From Nesterenkonia lutea (GTDB lineage Bacteria; Actinomycetota; Actinomycetes; Actinomycetales; Micrococcaceae): 64,000 nucleotides of DNA. The position numbers and the translations under genes are program-made. Where the stretch lies: assembly GCF_014873955.1 (NCBI RefSeq), contig NZ_JADBED010000001.1, positions 186,001 through 250,000 of the forward strand, in the 5' to 3' direction. This document shows, one piece after another, positions 14,505 to 23,655 of the stretch. How positions within the stretch are numbered: position 1 is the first letter of the stretch; every line of letters starts with the position of its first letter. The notes beneath the pieces were generated by a model. That model did not search any database. It had not been told where the DNA came from and saw only the letters and a list, made by a program, of their open reading frames with translations.

Positions 14505-14799
14505 TTTGAGGCTGTGCGCCCTTATAGATGAGGCTATCCACCTCAGAGGACAGCGCACGTCCCCGAAAGGGCCCTCGGGCCCCGGGAAACGCCGCCTCGG
14601 CCATGCATTCAACTGCCCGTCCTCACGGACGGAGAGTGTGTGGGTAAGCGGCCAGGGGACTGTCAGGTAAGTCGGACGACAGGCCAGTGGCATCACCCGA
14701 TGTCTCAGGTGTCCGACTCAGGCTAGAAGTTCCACAAGGCTCGCCAGCCGAGATGATCGGCACGAGTGCGAGAACCAGTGAGACGACAGGAGAAACCAA
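14505..14799 (+). other. Long leader of rplN
   Basis: About 290 bp with no supported gene lie between the candidate promoter and rplN. The stretch is GC-rich with several short inverted repeats, for example GGGCCC around 14571-14582. It is presumably the mRNA leader. No known riboswitch or ribosomal-protein leader was recognised. Confidence 0.35.
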
Positions 14800-15171
14800 G
14801 TGATTCAACAGGAATCGCGGCTCAAGATCGCCGACAACACCGGTGCCAAGGAAGTCCTTGTCATCCGTGTCCTCGGTGGATCGGGACGCCGCTATGCAGG
14901 TATCGGCGACACATTCGTCGCCACCGTCAAGGACGCAATTCCGGGCGGAAATGTCAAGAAGGGCGACGTCATCAAGGCTGTCGTCGTGCGTTCCAAGAAG
15001 AAGACCCGCCGCAACGACGGCTCCTACATCAGCTTCGATGAGAACGCTGCAGTCATCCTCAAGGGTGACACTCCGGAGCCGCGCGGAACCCGTATCTTCG
15101 GGCCGGTGGGTCGCGAACTGCGCGACAAGAAGTTCATGAAGATCGTCTCGCTCGCTCCGGAGGTGCTCTGA
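14800..15171 (+). CDS. rplN: 50S ribosomal protein L14
   Basis: L14 lies at the subunit interface and is the contact point for the silencing factor RsfS. The 123-residue product starts with GTG after GACAGGAGAAACCA and begins [18 protein letters not shown], the family start. The [20 protein letters not shown] region and the end [30 protein letters not shown] are intact. It is first in the block rplN-rplX-rplE-rpsH-rplF-rplR-rpsE-rpmD-rplO. Confidence 0.98.
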   Translation: MIQQESRLKIADNTGAKEVLVIRVLGGSGRRYAGIGDTFVATVKDAIPGGNVKKGDVIKAVVVRSKKKTRRNDGSYISFDENAAVILKGDTPEPRGTRIFGPVGRELRDKKFMKIVSLAPEVL

Positions 15172-15174
15172 CTC

Positions 15175-15510
15175 ATGGCCAAGATCAAGAAGGACGACCT
15201 CGTCCAGGTCCTCACCGGCAAGGACAAGGGCAAGCAGGGCAAGGTCCTGCAGGTCCTGCCCGCCAAGGAACGCGTCCTCGTCGAGGGCGTCAACCGCATG
15301 AAGCGTCACCTCCGTGCCGGCCAGTCCGGCAGCACCGAGGGTGGCATCGTGGAGTCTGAGGCCACTATCCACATCTCCAACGTCGCTGTGGTCGACCCCG
15401 AGTCGGGCAAGCCCACTCGCGTCGGCTACCGGCAGGAGACCGTGGAGCGTGATGGCGTCAGCAAGACTGTGCGCATCCGCGTCGCCAAGGCCTCCGGAAA
15501 GGACCTGTGA
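15175..15510 (+). CDS. rplX: 50S ribosomal protein L24
   Basis: L24 is an assembly-initiating protein at the exit tunnel. The 111 residues start [22 protein letters not shown], which is the KOW motif, with the ATG three bases after rplN. The central [16 protein letters not shown] segment is typical. The stop codon shares one base with the rplE ATG (TGATG). Confidence 0.97.
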   Translation: MAKIKKDDLVQVLTGKDKGKQGKVLQVLPAKERVLVEGVNRMKRHLRAGQSGSTEGGIVESEATIHISNVAVVDPESGKPTRVGYRQETVERDGVSKTVRIRVAKASGKDL

Positions 15511-16088
15511 TGACTGAGGTTCAGAGCCAGACTGAGAAGACCGCCCCGCGGCTGAAGACCAAGTACCGCGAGGACATCCGCCCCACGCTGCAGGACGAGT
15601 TCAGCTACTCCAACGTCATGGAGGTCCCCGGCCTGGTCAAGGTCGTGGTCAACATGGGAGTCGGCGAGGCAGCTCGTGACTCCAAGCTCATCCAGGGCGC
15701 CGTCGAGGATCTGACCAAGATCACCGGTCAGAAGCCGAAGGTGACCCGCGCTCGGAAGTCCATCGCGCAGTTCAAGCTTCGCGAAGGCATGCCGATCGGT
15801 ACCCACACCACCCTGCGTGGCGACCGCATGTGGGAATTCGTGGACCGCCTCGTGACCCTCGCCCTGCCCCGCATCCGTGATTTCCGCGGACTCAGCGGCA
15901 AGCAGTTCGACGGCAACGGCAACTACACCTTCGGCCTGACCGAGCAGTCGGTGTTCCACGAGATCGACCAGGACAAGATCGATCGCCCCCGCGGCATGGA
16001 CATCACCGTGGTGACCACCGCCAAGACTGACGAGGAAGGCCGCGCGCTGCTCAAGGCGCTGGGCTTCCCCTTCAAGACCGACCAATAA
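15510..16088 (+). CDS. rplE: 50S ribosomal protein L5
   Basis: L5 binds 5S rRNA and contacts the P-site tRNA. The ATG at 15510 overlaps the rplX stop and sits behind AAAGGA; a GTG three bases upstream is possible but less well spaced. The 192 residues include the conserved [10 protein letters not shown], the segment RAGKSIA-like [18 protein letters not shown], and [20 protein letters not shown]. In many actinobacteria an S14 gene follows; here the next 111 bp are non-coding and rpsH comes next. Confidence 0.97.
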   Translation: MTEVQSQTEKTAPRLKTKYREDIRPTLQDEFSYSNVMEVPGLVKVVVNMGVGEAARDSKLIQGAVEDLTKITGQKPKVTRARKSIAQFKLREGMPIGTHTTLRGDRMWEFVDRLVTLALPRIRDFRGLSGKQFDGNGNYTFGLTEQSVFHEIDQDKIDRPRGMDITVVTTAKTDEEGRALLKALGFPFKTDQ

Positions 16089-16199
16089 GCACTACGCCGC
16101 AGGTCCCTTCACCAAAGGTTCCGATCGGTTCGGCAACAGCCGGATCATCGAGTTCCTCGGGAGACTGGAAACCACGGCGAGGAAGGGCAGAAGCCCCTC

Positions 16200-16598
16200 A
16201 TGACAATGACTGACCCAGTCGCAGACATGCTGACACGTCTGCGCAATGCCAATTCGGCTTTCCACGATCAGGTGTCCATGCCCAGCTCGAAGCTGAAGGT
16301 GCGCGTGGCCGACATCCTGAAGGCGGAGGGCTACATCACCGAATGGCGCGAAGAGGAGGCCGAGGTCGGCAAGACCCTGGCCATCGACCTCAAGTTCGGC
16401 CCGAACCGTGAGCGTTCGATCGCCGGCCTGCGCCGCATCTCCAAGCCCGGGCTCCGGGTGTACGCGAAGTCCACCAACCTCCCGCACGTCCTGGGCGGCC
16501 TCGGCATCGCGATCCTGTCCACGTCCTCCGGTCTCCTCACGGACCGGCAGGCAGCCAAGAAGGGTGTAGGTGGGGAAGTCCTCGCCTACGTCTGGTAA
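16200..16598 (+). CDS. rpsH: 30S ribosomal protein S8
   Basis: S8 is a primary binder of the 16S rRNA central domain and, in E. coli, the repressor of the spc operon. The 132 residues start [19 protein letters not shown]. The first ATG (16200) is used because the AGGAAGGG site is better spaced to it and related actinobacterial S8 proteins start MTMTDP. The C-terminal RNA-binding motif appears as [20 protein letters not shown]. Its neighbour upstream is rplE rather than rpsN. Confidence 0.97.
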   Translation: MTMTDPVADMLTRLRNANSAFHDQVSMPSSKLKVRVADILKAEGYITEWREEEAEVGKTLAIDLKFGPNRERSIAGLRRISKPGLRVYAKSTNLPHVLGGLGIAILSTSSGLLTDRQAAKKGVGGEVLAYVW

Positions 16599-16618
16599 CC
16601 GGAAGGAGTCGAAGCACT

Positions 16619-17155
16619 ATGTCACGCATCGGTCGTCTTCCGATCACCATTCCTGCCGGCGTCGAGGTCAAGCTGGAAGGTCGCCAGGTCTCCGTCAAGG
16701 GGCCCAAGGGCGAGCTTTCCCGCACTCTTGCCGAAGGCATCACCGTCGACAACGAGGACGGCACCCTCACGGTGTCCCGTCCCAACGATGAGCGCGAATC
16801 GCGTTCACTCCACGGCCTGACCCGCACCCTGATCAACAACATGATCATCGGTGTCACCGAGGGCTACTCCAAGAAGCTCGAGATCGTCGGCACCGGTTAT
16901 CGCGTGCTGGCGAAGGGCTCCGATCTGGAGTTCGCACTCGGCTACTCCCACCCGGTTCCGGTGAAGGCCCCACAGGGCATCACCTTCCAGGTGGAGAGCG
17001 CCACCAAGCTGGCTGTCAGCGGCATCGACAAGCAGCAGGTCGGCGAGATCGCCGCCAACATCCGTAAACTGCGCAGGCCTGACCCGTATAAGGGCAAGGG
17101 CGTGCGTTACGAGGGCGAGCAGGTTCGCCGCAAGGCCGGAAAGGCAGGTAAGTAA
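16619..17155 (+). CDS. rplF: 50S ribosomal protein L6
   Basis: L6 stabilises the sarcin-ricin region near the factor-binding site. The 178 residues start [21 protein letters not shown]. Both duplicated domains are visible, and the C-terminal signature [20 protein letters not shown] is complete. An AAGGAGTCG site precedes the ATG. rplR begins 3 bp after the stop. Confidence 0.98.
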   Translation: MSRIGRLPITIPAGVEVKLEGRQVSVKGPKGELSRTLAEGITVDNEDGTLTVSRPNDERESRSLHGLTRTLINNMIIGVTEGYSKKLEIVGTGYRVLAKGSDLEFALGYSHPVPVKAPQGITFQVESATKLAVSGIDKQQVGEIAANIRKLRRPDPYKGKGVRYEGEQVRRKAGKAGK

Positions 17156-17158
17156 ACC

Positions 17159-17530
17159 ATGGCTATTGGTATCAAGGGCAAATCCAAATCCGCTGCCCGC
17201 GGCCGCCGCCACCTCCGCCTGCGCAAGAAGCTCAACGGATCCGCTGAGCGTCCGCGCCTGGTGGTCAACCGTTCCGCTCGCCACATGGTCGCTCAGGTCG
17301 TCAACGACCTCGAGGGAACGACCCTGGTCTCCGCCACCACTATGGAGGCAGACCTGCGCAGTTTCGACGGCGACAAGACCGCCAAAGCGAAGAAGGTCGG
17401 CGAGATCGTCGCCGAGCGCGCCAAGGCAGCAGGCATCGACGCCGTGGTCTTCGACCGCGGCGGCAACAAGTACCACGGTCGCGTGGCAGCCGTCGCTGAC
17501 GGCGCCCGGGAAGGTGGGCTGAAGCTGTGA
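17159..17530 (+). CDS. rplR: 50S ribosomal protein L18
   Basis: L18 binds 5S rRNA together with L5. The product is 123 residues, starting [24 protein letters not shown], with the core [20 protein letters not shown] and the end [26 protein letters not shown]. The stop overlaps the rpsE GTG start by four bases (GTGA), which suggests coupled translation. Confidence 0.97.
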   Translation: MAIGIKGKSKSAARGRRHLRLRKKLNGSAERPRLVVNRSARHMVAQVVNDLEGTTLVSATTMEADLRSFDGDKTAKAKKVGEIVAERAKAAGIDAVVFDRGGNKYHGRVAAVADGAREGGLKL

Positions 17531-18288
17531 GTGAGAACGCAAACAACCCCGAGAAGGACTCGTCTGTGACTGAGGCCAAAGAGACCGCCGCCCCCGAGAC
17601 TGCTGCGCAGACTCAGGCAGCCGGTGAGAACAGCAACTCAGCTCGCGGTGAGCGCGGCGGTCGCGGAGGTCGCAGCGAAGGCGGCGGTCGCGGCGGTCGC
17701 AGTGAAGGCGGCGGCCGCGGTCGCGGTCGTGGCGGTCGCGAAGAGGAGAAGGACAAGTTCCTCGAGCGCGTCGTGACGATCAACCGCGTCTCCAAGGTCG
17801 TCAAGGGCGGTCGTCGCTTCAGCTTCACCGCCCTGGTCATCGTCGGTGACGGCGACGGCCTGGTCGGCGTCGGCTACGGCAAGGCCAAGGAAGTTCCCGC
17901 GGCCATCGCCAAGGGTGTGGAAGAGGCCAAGAAGAGCTTCTTCCGCGTCCCGCGCGTCGGATCCACCATCCCGCACCTGGTCAAGGGTGAGGCAGCGGCC
18001 GGAGTGGTCCTGCTTCGTCCGGCAGCACCGGGTACCGGTGTGATCGCTGGAGGTCCTGTCCGCGCCGTGCTCGAGTGCGCAGGCATCCACGACGTGCTGA
18101 CCAAGTCCATGGGCTCGGTGAACGCCATCAACATCGTTCACGGCACCATCGATGCCCTCAAGCAGCTCGAAGAGCCCGAGTCCGTGGCAGCCCGCCGCGG
18201 CAAGGCTCTCGACGAGATCGCACCGGCGCGGATGCTGCGCACCATGGCGGCTGACCGCGAGGCCCGTGCACAGAAGGCAGGTGCATGA
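17527..18288 (+). CDS. rpsE: 30S ribosomal protein S5 with RGG-rich N-terminal extension
   Basis: S5 is at the mRNA entry channel and affects fidelity. The family domains begin near residue 78: [21 protein letters not shown] is the S5 double-stranded RNA-binding domain start, and the C-terminal domain includes [15 protein letters not shown]. Before that lie about 75 low-complexity residues: an acidic/Ala part, then RGG-type repeats in which GGRSEGGGR occurs twice in tandem. At 253 residues it is well above the E. coli length of 167. GTG start overlaps rplR; rpmD overlaps its stop. Confidence 0.97.
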   Translation: MSENANNPEKDSSVTEAKETAAPETAAQTQAAGENSNSARGERGGRGGRSEGGGRGGRSEGGGRGRGRGGREEEKDKFLERVVTINRVSKVVKGGRRFSFTALVIVGDGDGLVGVGYGKAKEVPAAIAKGVEEAKKSFFRVPRVGSTIPHLVKGEAAAGVVLLRPAAPGTGVIAGGPVRAVLECAGIHDVLTKSMGSVNAINIVHGTIDALKQLEEPESVAARRGKALDEIAPARMLRTMAADREARAQKAGA

Positions 18289-18521
18289 CCTTGCGCAGTA
18301 CCGTCAATTACAACACCGCCCGAAACCTGAAGGTCGGCGAGCACAAGCTCACCGTCACGCAGGTCTCTTCACTCATCGGCGCCAACCCGAAGCAGCGCGA
18401 CACTGTCCGCTCGCTGGGTCTGAAGCGGATCGGCCACACCGTGGTCCGTCCCGCCGATGCTGTGACTGTTGGCATGCTCAACAGTGTGAAGCATCTAGTC
18501 AAGGCTGAGGAGGCGAACTAA
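18285..18521 (+). CDS. rpmD: 50S ribosomal protein L30
   Basis: L30 is a small peripheral 50S protein. The 78-residue product contains the family core [12 protein letters not shown] [29 protein letters not shown], here preceded by about 22 residues that the shortest homologues lack. The ATG overlaps the rpsE stop (ATGA). rplO starts two bases after the stop. Confidence 0.95.
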   Translation: MTLRSTVNYNTARNLKVGEHKLTVTQVSSLIGANPKQRDTVRSLGLKRIGHTVVRPADAVTVGMLNSVKHLVKAEEAN

Positions 18522-18523
18522 GG

Positions 18524-19018
18524 ATGGCAGAGAACACCGCTGCAGATTCCAACGTCCTCAAGGTCCACGATCTGCGTCCGGCGCGCGGCGCCAAGAAGTC
18601 CCGCACCCGTGTAGGGCGTGGTGAGGCGTCCAAGGGCAAGACCGCAGGCCGTGGTACCAAGGGTACGAAGGCCCGTTACCAGGTACGTGCAGGCTTCGAA
18701 GGTGGACAGCTTCCGCTGTACATGCGCCTTCCGAAGCTGCGCGGCTTCAAGAATCCGTTCCGCGTGGAATACTCGCCGGTCAACCTGACCAAGCTGGGCG
18801 AGATGTTCCCCGAGGGCGGAGACGTCACTGCCGATGACCTGATCGCCAAGGGTGCTGCTCGCAAGGGCCGCCCGGTCAAGGTTCTCGGCTCCGGTGAGCT
18901 CTCCGTGGCCGTGACCGTGAAGGCTCACGCCTTCTCGGCCAGCGCCGTGGAGAAGATCAATGCTGCCGGTGGTTCCACCGAGCAGCTGCCGCTGAAGGCT
19001 GCTTCCAAGAAGGCCTGA
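18524..19018 (+). CDS. rplO: 50S ribosomal protein L15
   Basis: L15 is a late-assembling 23S-binding protein. The 164 residues show the conserved [22 protein letters not shown] start, the Gly-rich [11 protein letters not shown] segment, and [18 protein letters not shown]. The ATG has a good site, GAGGAGGCG. It ends the spc block. A strong terminator follows, so secY-adk-map is a separate unit here. Confidence 0.97.
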   Translation: MAENTAADSNVLKVHDLRPARGAKKSRTRVGRGEASKGKTAGRGTKGTKARYQVRAGFEGGQLPLYMRLPKLRGFKNPFRVEYSPVNLTKLGEMFPEGGDVTADDLIAKGAARKGRPVKVLGSGELSVAVTVKAHAFSASAVEKINAAGGSTEQLPLKAASKKA

Positions 19019-19034
19019 ACGGTTCTCACATGAG

Positions 19035-19066
19035 AGAGACCCCCGTGGTGATCCACGGGGGTCTCT
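19035..19066 (+). terminator. rplO terminator
   Basis: Perfect 14-bp arms at 19035-19048 and 19053-19066 enclose the loop TGAT, 16 bp after the rplO stop. It is followed by TCATATCC and no long T-run. Confidence 0.8.
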
Positions 19067-19067
19067 T

Positions 19068-19099
19068 CATATCCGGGCCTCGGCCCGCCATATCCGGGC
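19068..19099 (+). repeat. Direct repeat of CATATCCGGGC, 21 bp apart
   Basis: CATATCCGGGC occurs at 19068-19078 and again at 19089-19099, with starts separated by 21 bp, close to two helical turns. The pair lies between the rplO terminator and a candidate -10 box for secY (TAGTAT at 19141-19146). It could be a regulator binding site or a local duplication. Confidence 0.55.
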
Positions 19100-19140
19100 G
19101 GTCGCAGCCGCAGGATTCTTTTCTCGTGCGCACCGCGCGT

Positions 19141-19146
19141 TAGTAT
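19141..19146 (+). promoter_or_regulatory. Candidate -10 box of secY-adk-map
   Basis: TAGTAT lies about 55 bp upstream of the secY start. No clear -35 box is found 16 to 18 bp before it, only T-rich sequence around 19118-19123. Confidence 0.35.
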
Positions 19147-19201
19147 GACTGCCTGTGTGGCCGAAGGCTTCACACGGGCAATTCACGCATCAGGAGGCCG
19201 C

Positions 19202-20509
19202 TTGTTCAGCGCGATCGCAAGGGTGTTCAAGACACCCGACCTGCGTCGAAAGATCTGGTTCACCATCGCGATCATCGCGATCTACCGCATCGGCGCATTC
19301 ATCCCAGCCCCTGGGGTGGACTATTCAGCTGTGCAGCAGTGTCTTGCACTGGGCACCACTGAGGGCGGCCTCTACTCCTTCGTCAACATGTTCTCCGGCG
19401 GAGCCCTGCTCCAGGTGTCCATATTCGCGCTGGGGATCATGCCCTACATCACGGCGGCGATCATCGTGCAGCTGCTGCGCGTGGTCATCCCGCGGTTCGA
19501 GAACCTCCAGCGGGAGGGCCCGCAGGGCCAGTCCAAGCTCACCCAGTACACGCGTTACCTCACCATCGCGCTCGCCACGCTGAACGCCACCACGCTGGTG
19601 TCCATGGCGCGCACCGGTGCGCTGCTGGGCTGTGACATCCCGATCATCGCCGATGACACCCTGCCGCTGATCCTGCTGATGATCCTCGCCATGGTCACAG
19701 GTGTCGCGCTGATCATGTGGCTCGGTGAGCAGATCACCGAGCGCGGCGTCGGCAACGGCATGTCCATCCTGATCTTCGTCTCCATCGCCGCGGGCTTCCC
19801 CGGCGCCATGGGAGAGATCTGGACCACCCAGGGCTGGCGGACCTTCGCGATGGTGACGCTCATCGGTCTGGTGACCATCGCCGCGGTCGTCTTCGTCGAG
19901 CAGTCGCAGCGCCGTGTCCCGGTCCAGTATGCAAAACGCCAGGTCGGCCGGCGCACCGTGGGGGGCACTTCCACCTACATCCCGATCAAGGTCAACATGG
20001 CCGGCGTCATCCCGGTCATCTTCGCCTCATCGGTGCTGATGCTTCCCTCTGTGCTGGCGCAGTTCAACCAACCCGGGCCGGGGGAGGAGCCCTCCTGGCT
20101 CATCGAGTTCGTGCAGACCTATTTCGTCGGCGGGGCGCACCCGCTGTATATGGCGACCTTCTTCCTGATGACCATCTTCTTCACGTACTTCTACGTGACG
20201 ATCACGTTCAACCCGAACGAGGTCGCCGAGAACATGCGCAAGTTCGGCGGGTTCATCCCCGGTATCCGAGCCGGCAAGCCCACGGAGAGCTACCTGGCCT
20301 ATGTGATCTCCAGGATCACCTTCCCCGGTGCGCTGTACCTGGGCCTGATCGCGCTGATCCCGCTCATCGCCTTCGTGCTGATCGGTGCGAACCAGAACTT
20401 CCCGTTCGGCGGCACCTCGATCCTCATCATGGTGGGCGTGGGCCTCACCACTGTGAAGCAGATCAATGCACAGATGGAACAACGGAACTACGAAGGGTTG
20501 CTGCGATGA
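19202..20509 (+). CDS. secY: Preprotein translocase subunit SecY
   Basis: SecY forms the protein-conducting channel of the Sec translocon in the plasma membrane. The TTG at 19202, behind AGGAGG, gives MFSAIARVFKTPDLRRKIWFT, like other actinobacterial SecY starts. An in-frame ATG at 19145 would add 19 residues without family resemblance. The 435-residue protein has about ten membrane segments, with the plug region after GVDYSAVQQC, the conserved GIMPYITAAII, and the cytoplasmic GERGVGNGMS-like ERGVGNGMSILIF segment. adk overlaps the stop by four bases. Confidence 0.96.
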   Translation: MFSAIARVFKTPDLRRKIWFTIAIIAIYRIGAFIPAPGVDYSAVQQCLALGTTEGGLYSFVNMFSGGALLQVSIFALGIMPYITAAIIVQLLRVVIPRFENLQREGPQGQSKLTQYTRYLTIALATLNATTLVSMARTGALLGCDIPIIADDTLPLILLMILAMVTGVALIMWLGEQITERGVGNGMSILIFVSIAAGFPGAMGEIWTTQGWRTFAMVTLIGLVTIAAVVFVEQSQRRVPVQYAKRQVGRRTVGGTSTYIPIKVNMAGVIPVIFASSVLMLPSVLAQFNQPGPGEEPSWLIEFVQTYFVGGAHPLYMATFFLMTIFFTYFYVTITFNPNEVAENMRKFGGFIPGIRAGKPTESYLAYVISRITFPGALYLGLIALIPLIAFVLIGANQNFPFGGTSILIMVGVGLTTVKQINAQMEQRNYEGLLR

Positions 20510-21075
20510 CGCGCATGCTGATTGTTGGACCTGCCGGTTCAGGCAAGGGAACCCAGTCGAAGAAGATCTCCCAGGACCTTGGCATCGTCGCCATCTCCAC
20601 CGGGGACATCTTCCGGGTGAACATCAAGGAACAGACGGACCTCGGCCGAGAGGCCCAGCAGTACGTGGACGCCGGAGACCTGGTGCCTGACTCGGTCACG
20701 AACCGCATGGTCGAGGATCGACTCACCTGGGAGGACGCGGCCAACGGCTTTCTGCTCGACGGGTACCCCCGCAACCGCACCCAGGTCGCCGCACTCGATG
20801 AGATGCTCGAACGCCTCGAGGTCTCGCTCGACGTGGTCCTGGAGCTCACCGCCGACCGTGAAGAGCTCATCGCGCGGCTGAAGAAGCGGGCTGAGATCGA
20901 GGGCCGGGAGGACGACGCCGACGAGGCCGCCATCCGCCGTCGCCTGGAGATCTTCGAATCCGAGACCGCTCCCATGATCGCCGAGTACGAGTCTCGCGGG
21001 CTCGTGCAGCGAGTGGACGGACTCGGTCCCGTGGACGAGGTCAACGCCCGCATCATGGAAGCGCTCAAGGCCTGA
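20506..21075 (+). CDS. adk: Adenylate kinase
   Basis: Adk interconverts ATP plus AMP with two ADP in the cytoplasm. The 189-residue protein is the short type without a zinc LID. The P-loop GPAGSGKGT is at residues 8-16, the AMP-binding region includes STGDIFR, and DGYPRNRTQ carries the conserved Arg. ATG overlaps the secY stop (ATGA), and its own stop overlaps the map ATG by one base. The secY-adk-map order is a standard actinobacterial arrangement. Confidence 0.97.
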   Translation: MTRMLIVGPAGSGKGTQSKKISQDLGIVAISTGDIFRVNIKEQTDLGREAQQYVDAGDLVPDSVTNRMVEDRLTWEDAANGFLLDGYPRNRTQVAALDEMLERLEVSLDVVLELTADREELIARLKKRAEIEGREDDADEAAIRRRLEIFESETAPMIAEYESRGLVQRVDGLGPVDEVNARIMEALKA

Positions 21076-21920
21076 TGTTCTCCCGCGGTCGGATCGAGCT
21101 GAAGTCCACGGAGCAGCTGCACCATATGGCCGCAGCCGGAGCCATCCTGAACGAGGCGCTGGACGCCACGCTGGCGGCGGCTGTCCCCGGCACCACGACG
21201 GCGCAGCTCAACGACGTGTTCGCCGAGCTCATCACGGCTCGCGGTGCCAGGCCGAACTTCCTGAACTATCACGGGTTCCCGGGCTACATCTGCACCTCGG
21301 TCAACGAAGAGGTTGTCCACGGGATACCGGGGGAGCGTGTGCTGCAGGAGGGGGATGTGCTCAAGGTCGACGGCGGATGCATCGTCGAGGGCTGGCACTC
21401 CGACTCCGCCCGCACGGCGATCCTGGGATCTGCGCAGGAGGGCACGGCCGATCCTGAGGACGAGCGGCTCTCGCAGATCACCGCAGGCGCGATGTGGCGA
21501 GGCATCGCCGCCTTCGCCGAGGCCAGGAGCACCGGAGAGATCGGCGAGGCCATCGAGGACTATGTCGCCGCTCAGCCGGGGAAGCAGCTGGGCATCCTCG
21601 AGGACTATGTGGGACACGGAATCGGGTCGCAGATGCACATGGCGCCTGACGTGTTCAACTATTCGACGGGGATGAAGGGCGCCCGGATCAAGCCGGGAAT
21701 GGCGCTAGCGATCGAGCCGATGCTCACCCGCGGCGGAATCGAGACCCGTGTCCTGGGTGACGACTGGACCGTCGTCACCACTGACCGCTCCCATGCGAGT
21801 CAGTGGGAGCACTCCGTGGCGCGTCACGCTGAGGGCATCTGGGTGCTCACCGCCGCCGACGGCGGAGCCTCGGAGCTTGTGCCGCTCGGCGTGACTCCAG
21901 TCCCGATCCCAGCAGACTGA
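21075..21920 (+). CDS. map: Methionine aminopeptidase, type I
   Basis: This enzyme removes the initiator methionine from nascent proteins. The metal ligands of the pita-bread fold can be assigned: Asp in KVDGGCIVEGWHSDSAR (two Asp), His in YVGHGIGSQMH, and Glu in IEPM and QWEHSVA. At 281 residues it is a little longer than the E. coli enzyme (264), with a short C-terminal extension. Its stop codon lies in the first copy of a 23-bp tandem repeat. Confidence 0.96.
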   Translation: MFSRGRIELKSTEQLHHMAAAGAILNEALDATLAAAVPGTTTAQLNDVFAELITARGARPNFLNYHGFPGYICTSVNEEVVHGIPGERVLQEGDVLKVDGGCIVEGWHSDSARTAILGSAQEGTADPEDERLSQITAGAMWRGIAAFAEARSTGEIGEAIEDYVAAQPGKQLGILEDYVGHGIGSQMHMAPDVFNYSTGMKGARIKPGMALAIEPMLTRGGIETRVLGDDWTVVTTDRSHASQWEHSVARHAEGIWVLTAADGGASELVPLGVTPVPIPAD

Positions 21921-21977
21921 GCGTCATCGCCCTTCAGGACTGAGCGTCACCGCCGTTCAGGACTGAGCCTCACCGCC
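21917..21977 (+). repeat. 23-bp tandem repeat spanning the map stop codon
   Basis: Copies start at 21917, 21940 and 21963 (the last is partial, 15 bp). The first two differ at only two positions. Each starts with CTGAGC, so the map TGA is repeated in each copy. The same 23-bp period recurs at two other stop codons in the window. Confidence 0.75.
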
Positions 21978-21995
21978 CCGGACTCGGTCGTGGAG

Positions 21996-22025
21996 TTGTC
22001 CTCCCGGCGGCAGGTCCTGTAGGCT
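21996..22025 (+). promoter_or_regulatory. Candidate infA promoter
   Basis: TTGTCC (21996-22001) and TAGGCT (22020-22025) are separated by 18 bp. They would place the infA start about 145 nt downstream of the transcript start. Confidence 0.45.
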
Positions 22026-22178
22026 GTAGTGCTGGTTGTCTCTGCGGTTCTGCGTGCCTGCATGCAGGCCGGACGAGGCACCTAAGCAATCGAATCAGAC
22101 CCCATGGTCCGCTGAAGCTGCACTGCGCCGCAGTGCGTGTTTCTGCTGGCGGGGGGTCGCGAACGGTATGTGGAGCAT

Positions 22179-22400
22179 ATGGGTAAAAAAGAAGGCGTCA
22201 TCGAGGTAGAGGGCCGAGTCTCTGAAGCTCTGCCGAATGCAATGTTCCGCGTGCGTCTGGAGAACGAGCACGTCGTCCTCGCAACCATTTCGGGCAAGAT
22301 GCGCCAGCACTACATTCGCATCCTCCCAGAGGATCGCGTGGTGGTGGAGATGAGCCCGTATGACCTCAACCGTGGACGCATCGTCTACCGCTACAAGTGA
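22179..22400 (+). CDS. infA: Translation initiation factor IF-1
   Basis: IF-1 binds the ribosomal A site during initiation. The ATG at 22179 ([20 protein letters not shown]) gives 73 residues, the family length. The frame extends further upstream, but that part is unrelated to the family. The OB-fold signature [25 protein letters not shown] is intact and the product ends [13 protein letters not shown] lies only 3 nt before the ATG, so the ribosome binding site is weak. rpmJ follows. Confidence 0.96.
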   Translation: MGKKEGVIEVEGRVSEALPNAMFRVRLENEHVVLATISGKMRQHYIRILPEDRVVVEMSPYDLNRGRIVYRYK

Positions 22401-22463
22401 GTCGACGTTCGCGTCGGTACAAGTAAAAAACTGTCGCACGCGACCGAATAATGAGGAGAACCC

Positions 22464-22580
22464 ATGAAGGTTCAGCCGAGCGTGAAGCAGATCTGCACTG
22501 ACTGCAAAGTCATCCGCCGCAGCGGCGTGATCCGCGTGATCTGCAAGTCCAACCCACGCCACAAGCAGCGCCAGGGCTGA
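22464..22580 (+). CDS. rpmJ: 50S ribosomal protein L36
   Basis: L36 is a very small zinc-ribbon protein in the 50S central region. The 38-residue product starts [19 protein letters not shown] and ends NPRHKQRQG. Zinc ligands are C11, C14, C27 and H33, so this is the zinc-binding (C+) form. It is one residue longer than the common 37. A TGAGGAGAACCC site precedes the ATG. It fits the usual infA-rpmJ-rpsM-rpsK order. Confidence 0.96.
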   Translation: MKVQPSVKQICTDCKVIRRSGVIRVICKSNPRHKQRQG

Positions 22581-22582
22581 GT

Positions 22583-22610
22583 CCTTCACTTACTTCTTGA
22601 GTAGGTGAGG
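22583..22610 (+). terminator. Hairpin between rpmJ and rpsM
   Basis: An imperfect 11-bp stem with one bulged T and a 5-nt loop (TCTTG) starts 2 bp after the rpmJ stop. The 215-bp gap before rpsM has no gene. The hairpin may attenuate transcription or protect the mRNA end. Confidence 0.35.
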
Positions 22611-22795
22611 GCGCACCCGCGCTGGACAGCTCACATCATATGGCAGTGCAGCCCGTCACTGAGCTGGACGAGCACACCCCCGGTTTCCGAAGGCCGGGGA
22701 CCCGCTGAAGACATCACCTCCGATGTCGGACCATCAGGTCCCAGAGGGAATTGCACTGCTGAAGACCTTCGGAAGAGAACAAGGAGGACTGCCAC

Positions 22796-23164
22796 GTGGC
22801 ACGTCTGGCAGGTGTGGACATCCCGCGCGAAAAGCGCACGGTGATCGCACTCACTTATATCTACGGCGTTGGGCGCACAAGCGCCGAATCAGCCGTCCAA
22901 GCAATCGGTATCGAAGCTGGTACCCGCGTGAAGGATCTGACTGACGAACAGCTGATCTCTCTGCGTGACTACATCGAGAGCAATCTCACCGTCGAAGGTG
23001 ACCTCCGCCGCGAGGTCGCCGCCGACATCCGCCGCAAGGTCGAGATCGGCTCCTACGAAGGCCTGCGCCACCGTCGCGGCCTTCCGGTCCGAGGTCAGCG
23101 CACCAAGACCAATGCCCGAACCCGCAAGGGCTCGAAGAAGACCGTTGCAGGTAAGAAGAAGTAG
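22796..23164 (+). CDS. rpsM: 30S ribosomal protein S13
   Basis: S13 is in the 30S head, where its tail touches the P-site tRNA and bridges to the 50S subunit. The 122 residues begin [24 protein letters not shown] from GTG behind AAGGAGGA. The signature [24 protein letters not shown] is complete, followed by the Lys-rich tail. It leads the alpha block rpsM-rpsK-rpoA-rplQ. Confidence 0.97.
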   Translation: MARLAGVDIPREKRTVIALTYIYGVGRTSAESAVQAIGIEAGTRVKDLTDEQLISLRDYIESNLTVEGDLRREVAADIRRKVEIGSYEGLRHRRGLPVRGQRTKTNARTRKGSKKTVAGKKK

Positions 23165-23228
23165 TTCAGCACGCAGGCCCTCTGAGGCCAGCAGCAGCTG
23201 ATCCGAAGAACTCAGTCACGGAGAAGAA

Positions 23229-23630
23229 ATGCCACCAAAGACTCGCGCAGCGGCCCGCAAGCCGCGCCGCAAAGCCAGTAAGAACATCACTCAGGGCCAG
23301 GCTCACATCAAGTCGACCTTCAACAACACCATCGTCTCCATCACCGACCCTTCGGGTGCAGTGGTGTCCTGGGCGTCTTCAGGTGAGGTCGGATTCAAGG
23401 GCTCCCGCAAGTCCACTCCTTTCGCCGCACAGCTGGCCGCCGAGCAGGCAGCCAAGCGCGCTCAGGAGCACGGCATGAAGAAGGTGGAGGTCTTCGTCAA
23501 GGGCCCAGGCTCCGGACGTGAAACCGCCATCCGCTCACTGCAGGCCGCAGGCCTGGAGGTCGGCTCCATCTCGGATGTCACCCCGAGCGCGCACAACGGT
23601 TGCCGCCCGCCCAAACGCCGTCGCGTCTGA
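23229..23630 (+). CDS. rpsK: 30S ribosomal protein S11
   Basis: S11 lies on the 30S platform near the mRNA exit. The 133-residue protein has a basic N-terminus ([19 protein letters not shown]), the core [18 protein letters not shown], and the signature [22 protein letters not shown]. It ends with the typical [22 protein letters not shown] purine site precedes the ATG. rpoA follows 118 bp later, after a hairpin. Confidence 0.97.
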   Translation: MPPKTRAAARKPRRKASKNITQGQAHIKSTFNNTIVSITDPSGAVVSWASSGEVGFKGSRKSTPFAAQLAAEQAAKRAQEHGMKKVEVFVKGPGSGRETAIRSLQAAGLEVGSISDVTPSAHNGCRPPKRRRV

Positions 23631-23655
23631 GCGAGCTTCTCTACAAGACATCAGA

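Noticed and set aside
19145..19201. Earlier ATG start for secY
   Set aside because: The added residues do not resemble SecY, and AGGAGG lies just before the TTG at 19202, which gives the family N-terminus.
21917..21977. CRISPR array or mobile-element scar at the tandem repeats near map, the siderophore ATPase gene and ptsI
   Set aside because: The repeats are head-to-tail without spacers, have only two to four copies, and no cas gene or transposase is present.
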